Shown here piece by piece: positions 63,696 through 64,000 of a stretch of DNA of 64,000 nt. Positions within the stretch are counted from its first letter, which is position 1. Every line of letters begins with the position of its first letter. Made by a program: the position numbers and the translations under genes. The notes beneath the pieces are model-generated. The model saw only the letters and a program-made list of their open reading frames with translations. It had not been told where the DNA came from and searched no databases. This DNA comes from Pogona vitticeps (taxonomy: Eukaryota; Chordata; Lepidosauria; Squamata; Agamidae): contig NC_135787.1 of the NCBI RefSeq assembly GCF_051106095.1, positions 170,337,001 to 170,401,000 of the forward strand, in the 5' to 3' direction.

Positions 63696-64000
63696 AGACC
63701 AAGAGGAAAGCGGAAAACAAACTGTAGCGGAGGGTCCGATAAACTGAGAGAAGAGCCGCGTCGATAGGAACCAGAAAGGAAGTCCAATGAGGGGTAATTG
63801 AAAGATTCCTGTAGGCGCGTGGCGCCTCAGCAGGGAGCCCGTTAAGGCCTATTAGGCCTCAGCGGGAGGCTTCTTGAGGTAATCAAGGTCGTATAGAGGC
63901 ACGGTGCACCGAAGAAAAATCACCAGAGGCAGAAGCGTAGTCAAAAAACGGTCCGAAGTCAGGGTAGCCAGAAAAATAGAAGAAAATAGTTCGCCAAAAA
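63696..64000 (-). other. DIRS 5' leader (runs off the window)
   Basis: Sequence upstream of the Gag-like frame on the minus strand, GC-rich and unlike the flanking introns. The 5' terminal repeat is expected beyond position 64000. Confidence 0.6.

Larger units (their letters stand above)
58006..64000 (-). mobile_element. DIRS-type tyrosine-recombinase retrotransposon, runs off the right edge
   Basis: A minus-strand element with three overlapping long frames: Gag-like (61272-63695), RT/RNase H (59384-61588) and tyrosine recombinase (58383-60719). This set and the long RT/recombinase overlap are hallmarks of DIRS1-like elements, which lack LTRs and integrase. At the 3' end a perfect 62-bp inverted repeat (58001-58062 against 58253-58314) and a further related copy (58315-58348) form the terminal repeat plus internal complementary region. 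There is no target duplication to test, because the 5' end is beyond 64000. No break is visible in the three frames, so it looks whole over the 6 kb seen and is probably young. It is inserted in a BovB copy inside a POLR3B intron, in sense orientation. Confidence 0.93.

Overview
The window is vertebrate nuclear DNA, almost certainly from a squamate reptile and probably a lizard. Two conserved vertebrate genes are recognisable by their exons. Around them lie BovB LINEs, tRNA-derived SINEs with BovB-like tails, L2/CR1-like LINE ends, Tigger- and hAT-type miniature elements, a Gmr1-like Ty3/gypsy element and a DIRS-type tyrosine-recombinase retrotransposon. This mix is typical of squamates. The species cannot be named from sequence alone.

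Host genes, both on the minus strand. At the right are the last four coding exons of POLR3B (RPC2, second-largest subunit of RNA polymerase III): 55378-55544, 45385-45498, 44266-44439 and 36607-36736. All have GT-AG junctions and compatible phases, and together they encode the C-terminal 194 residues up to the stop. At the left are the first two coding exons of RFX4 (the isoform starting MHCGLLEEPDMDST): 27601-27643 and 1055-1141, separated by a 26.5 kb intron. RFX4 lies downstream of POLR3B in the same orientation, as in other vertebrates. The gap from the POLR3B stop to the RFX4 start codon is about 9 kb, and CpG-rich DNA surrounds the RFX4 start (about 24.5-28.6 kb).

Region by region. 1-27.6 kb: RFX4 intron 1 with exon 2 near the left edge, carrying a foldback element (1561-1755), a Tigger-type MITE (2218-2634), a BovB LINE (about 3170-5742), several SINEs, an L2-like LINE (17640-18520) and a TIR MITE (22794-22963). 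27.6-36.6 kb: RFX4 promoter side and intergenic DNA with SINEs, a long (CTTT)n tract and a hAT-like element (33210-33558). 36.6-64 kb: POLR3B exons and introns. The 9.9 kb intron between 45498 and 55378 contains an apparently whole Gmr1-like element (47458-53669) with identical 541-bp LTRs and a 5-bp target duplication. The intron upstream of exon 55378-55544 contains a three-layer nest: a zinc-finger-tailed LINE interrupted by a BovB copy, itself interrupted by the DIRS element that runs from about 58006 off the right edge.

The most interesting content is the pair of young sense-oriented retroelements in POLR3B introns. The Gmr1-like element has integrase upstream of reverse transcriptase and a SCAN-like capsid segment. 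The DIRS element has an arginine/serine-rich Gag, long overlapping reading frames, a perfect 62-bp inverted repeat at its 3' end and consensus splice-donor sequences in its terminal repeats.
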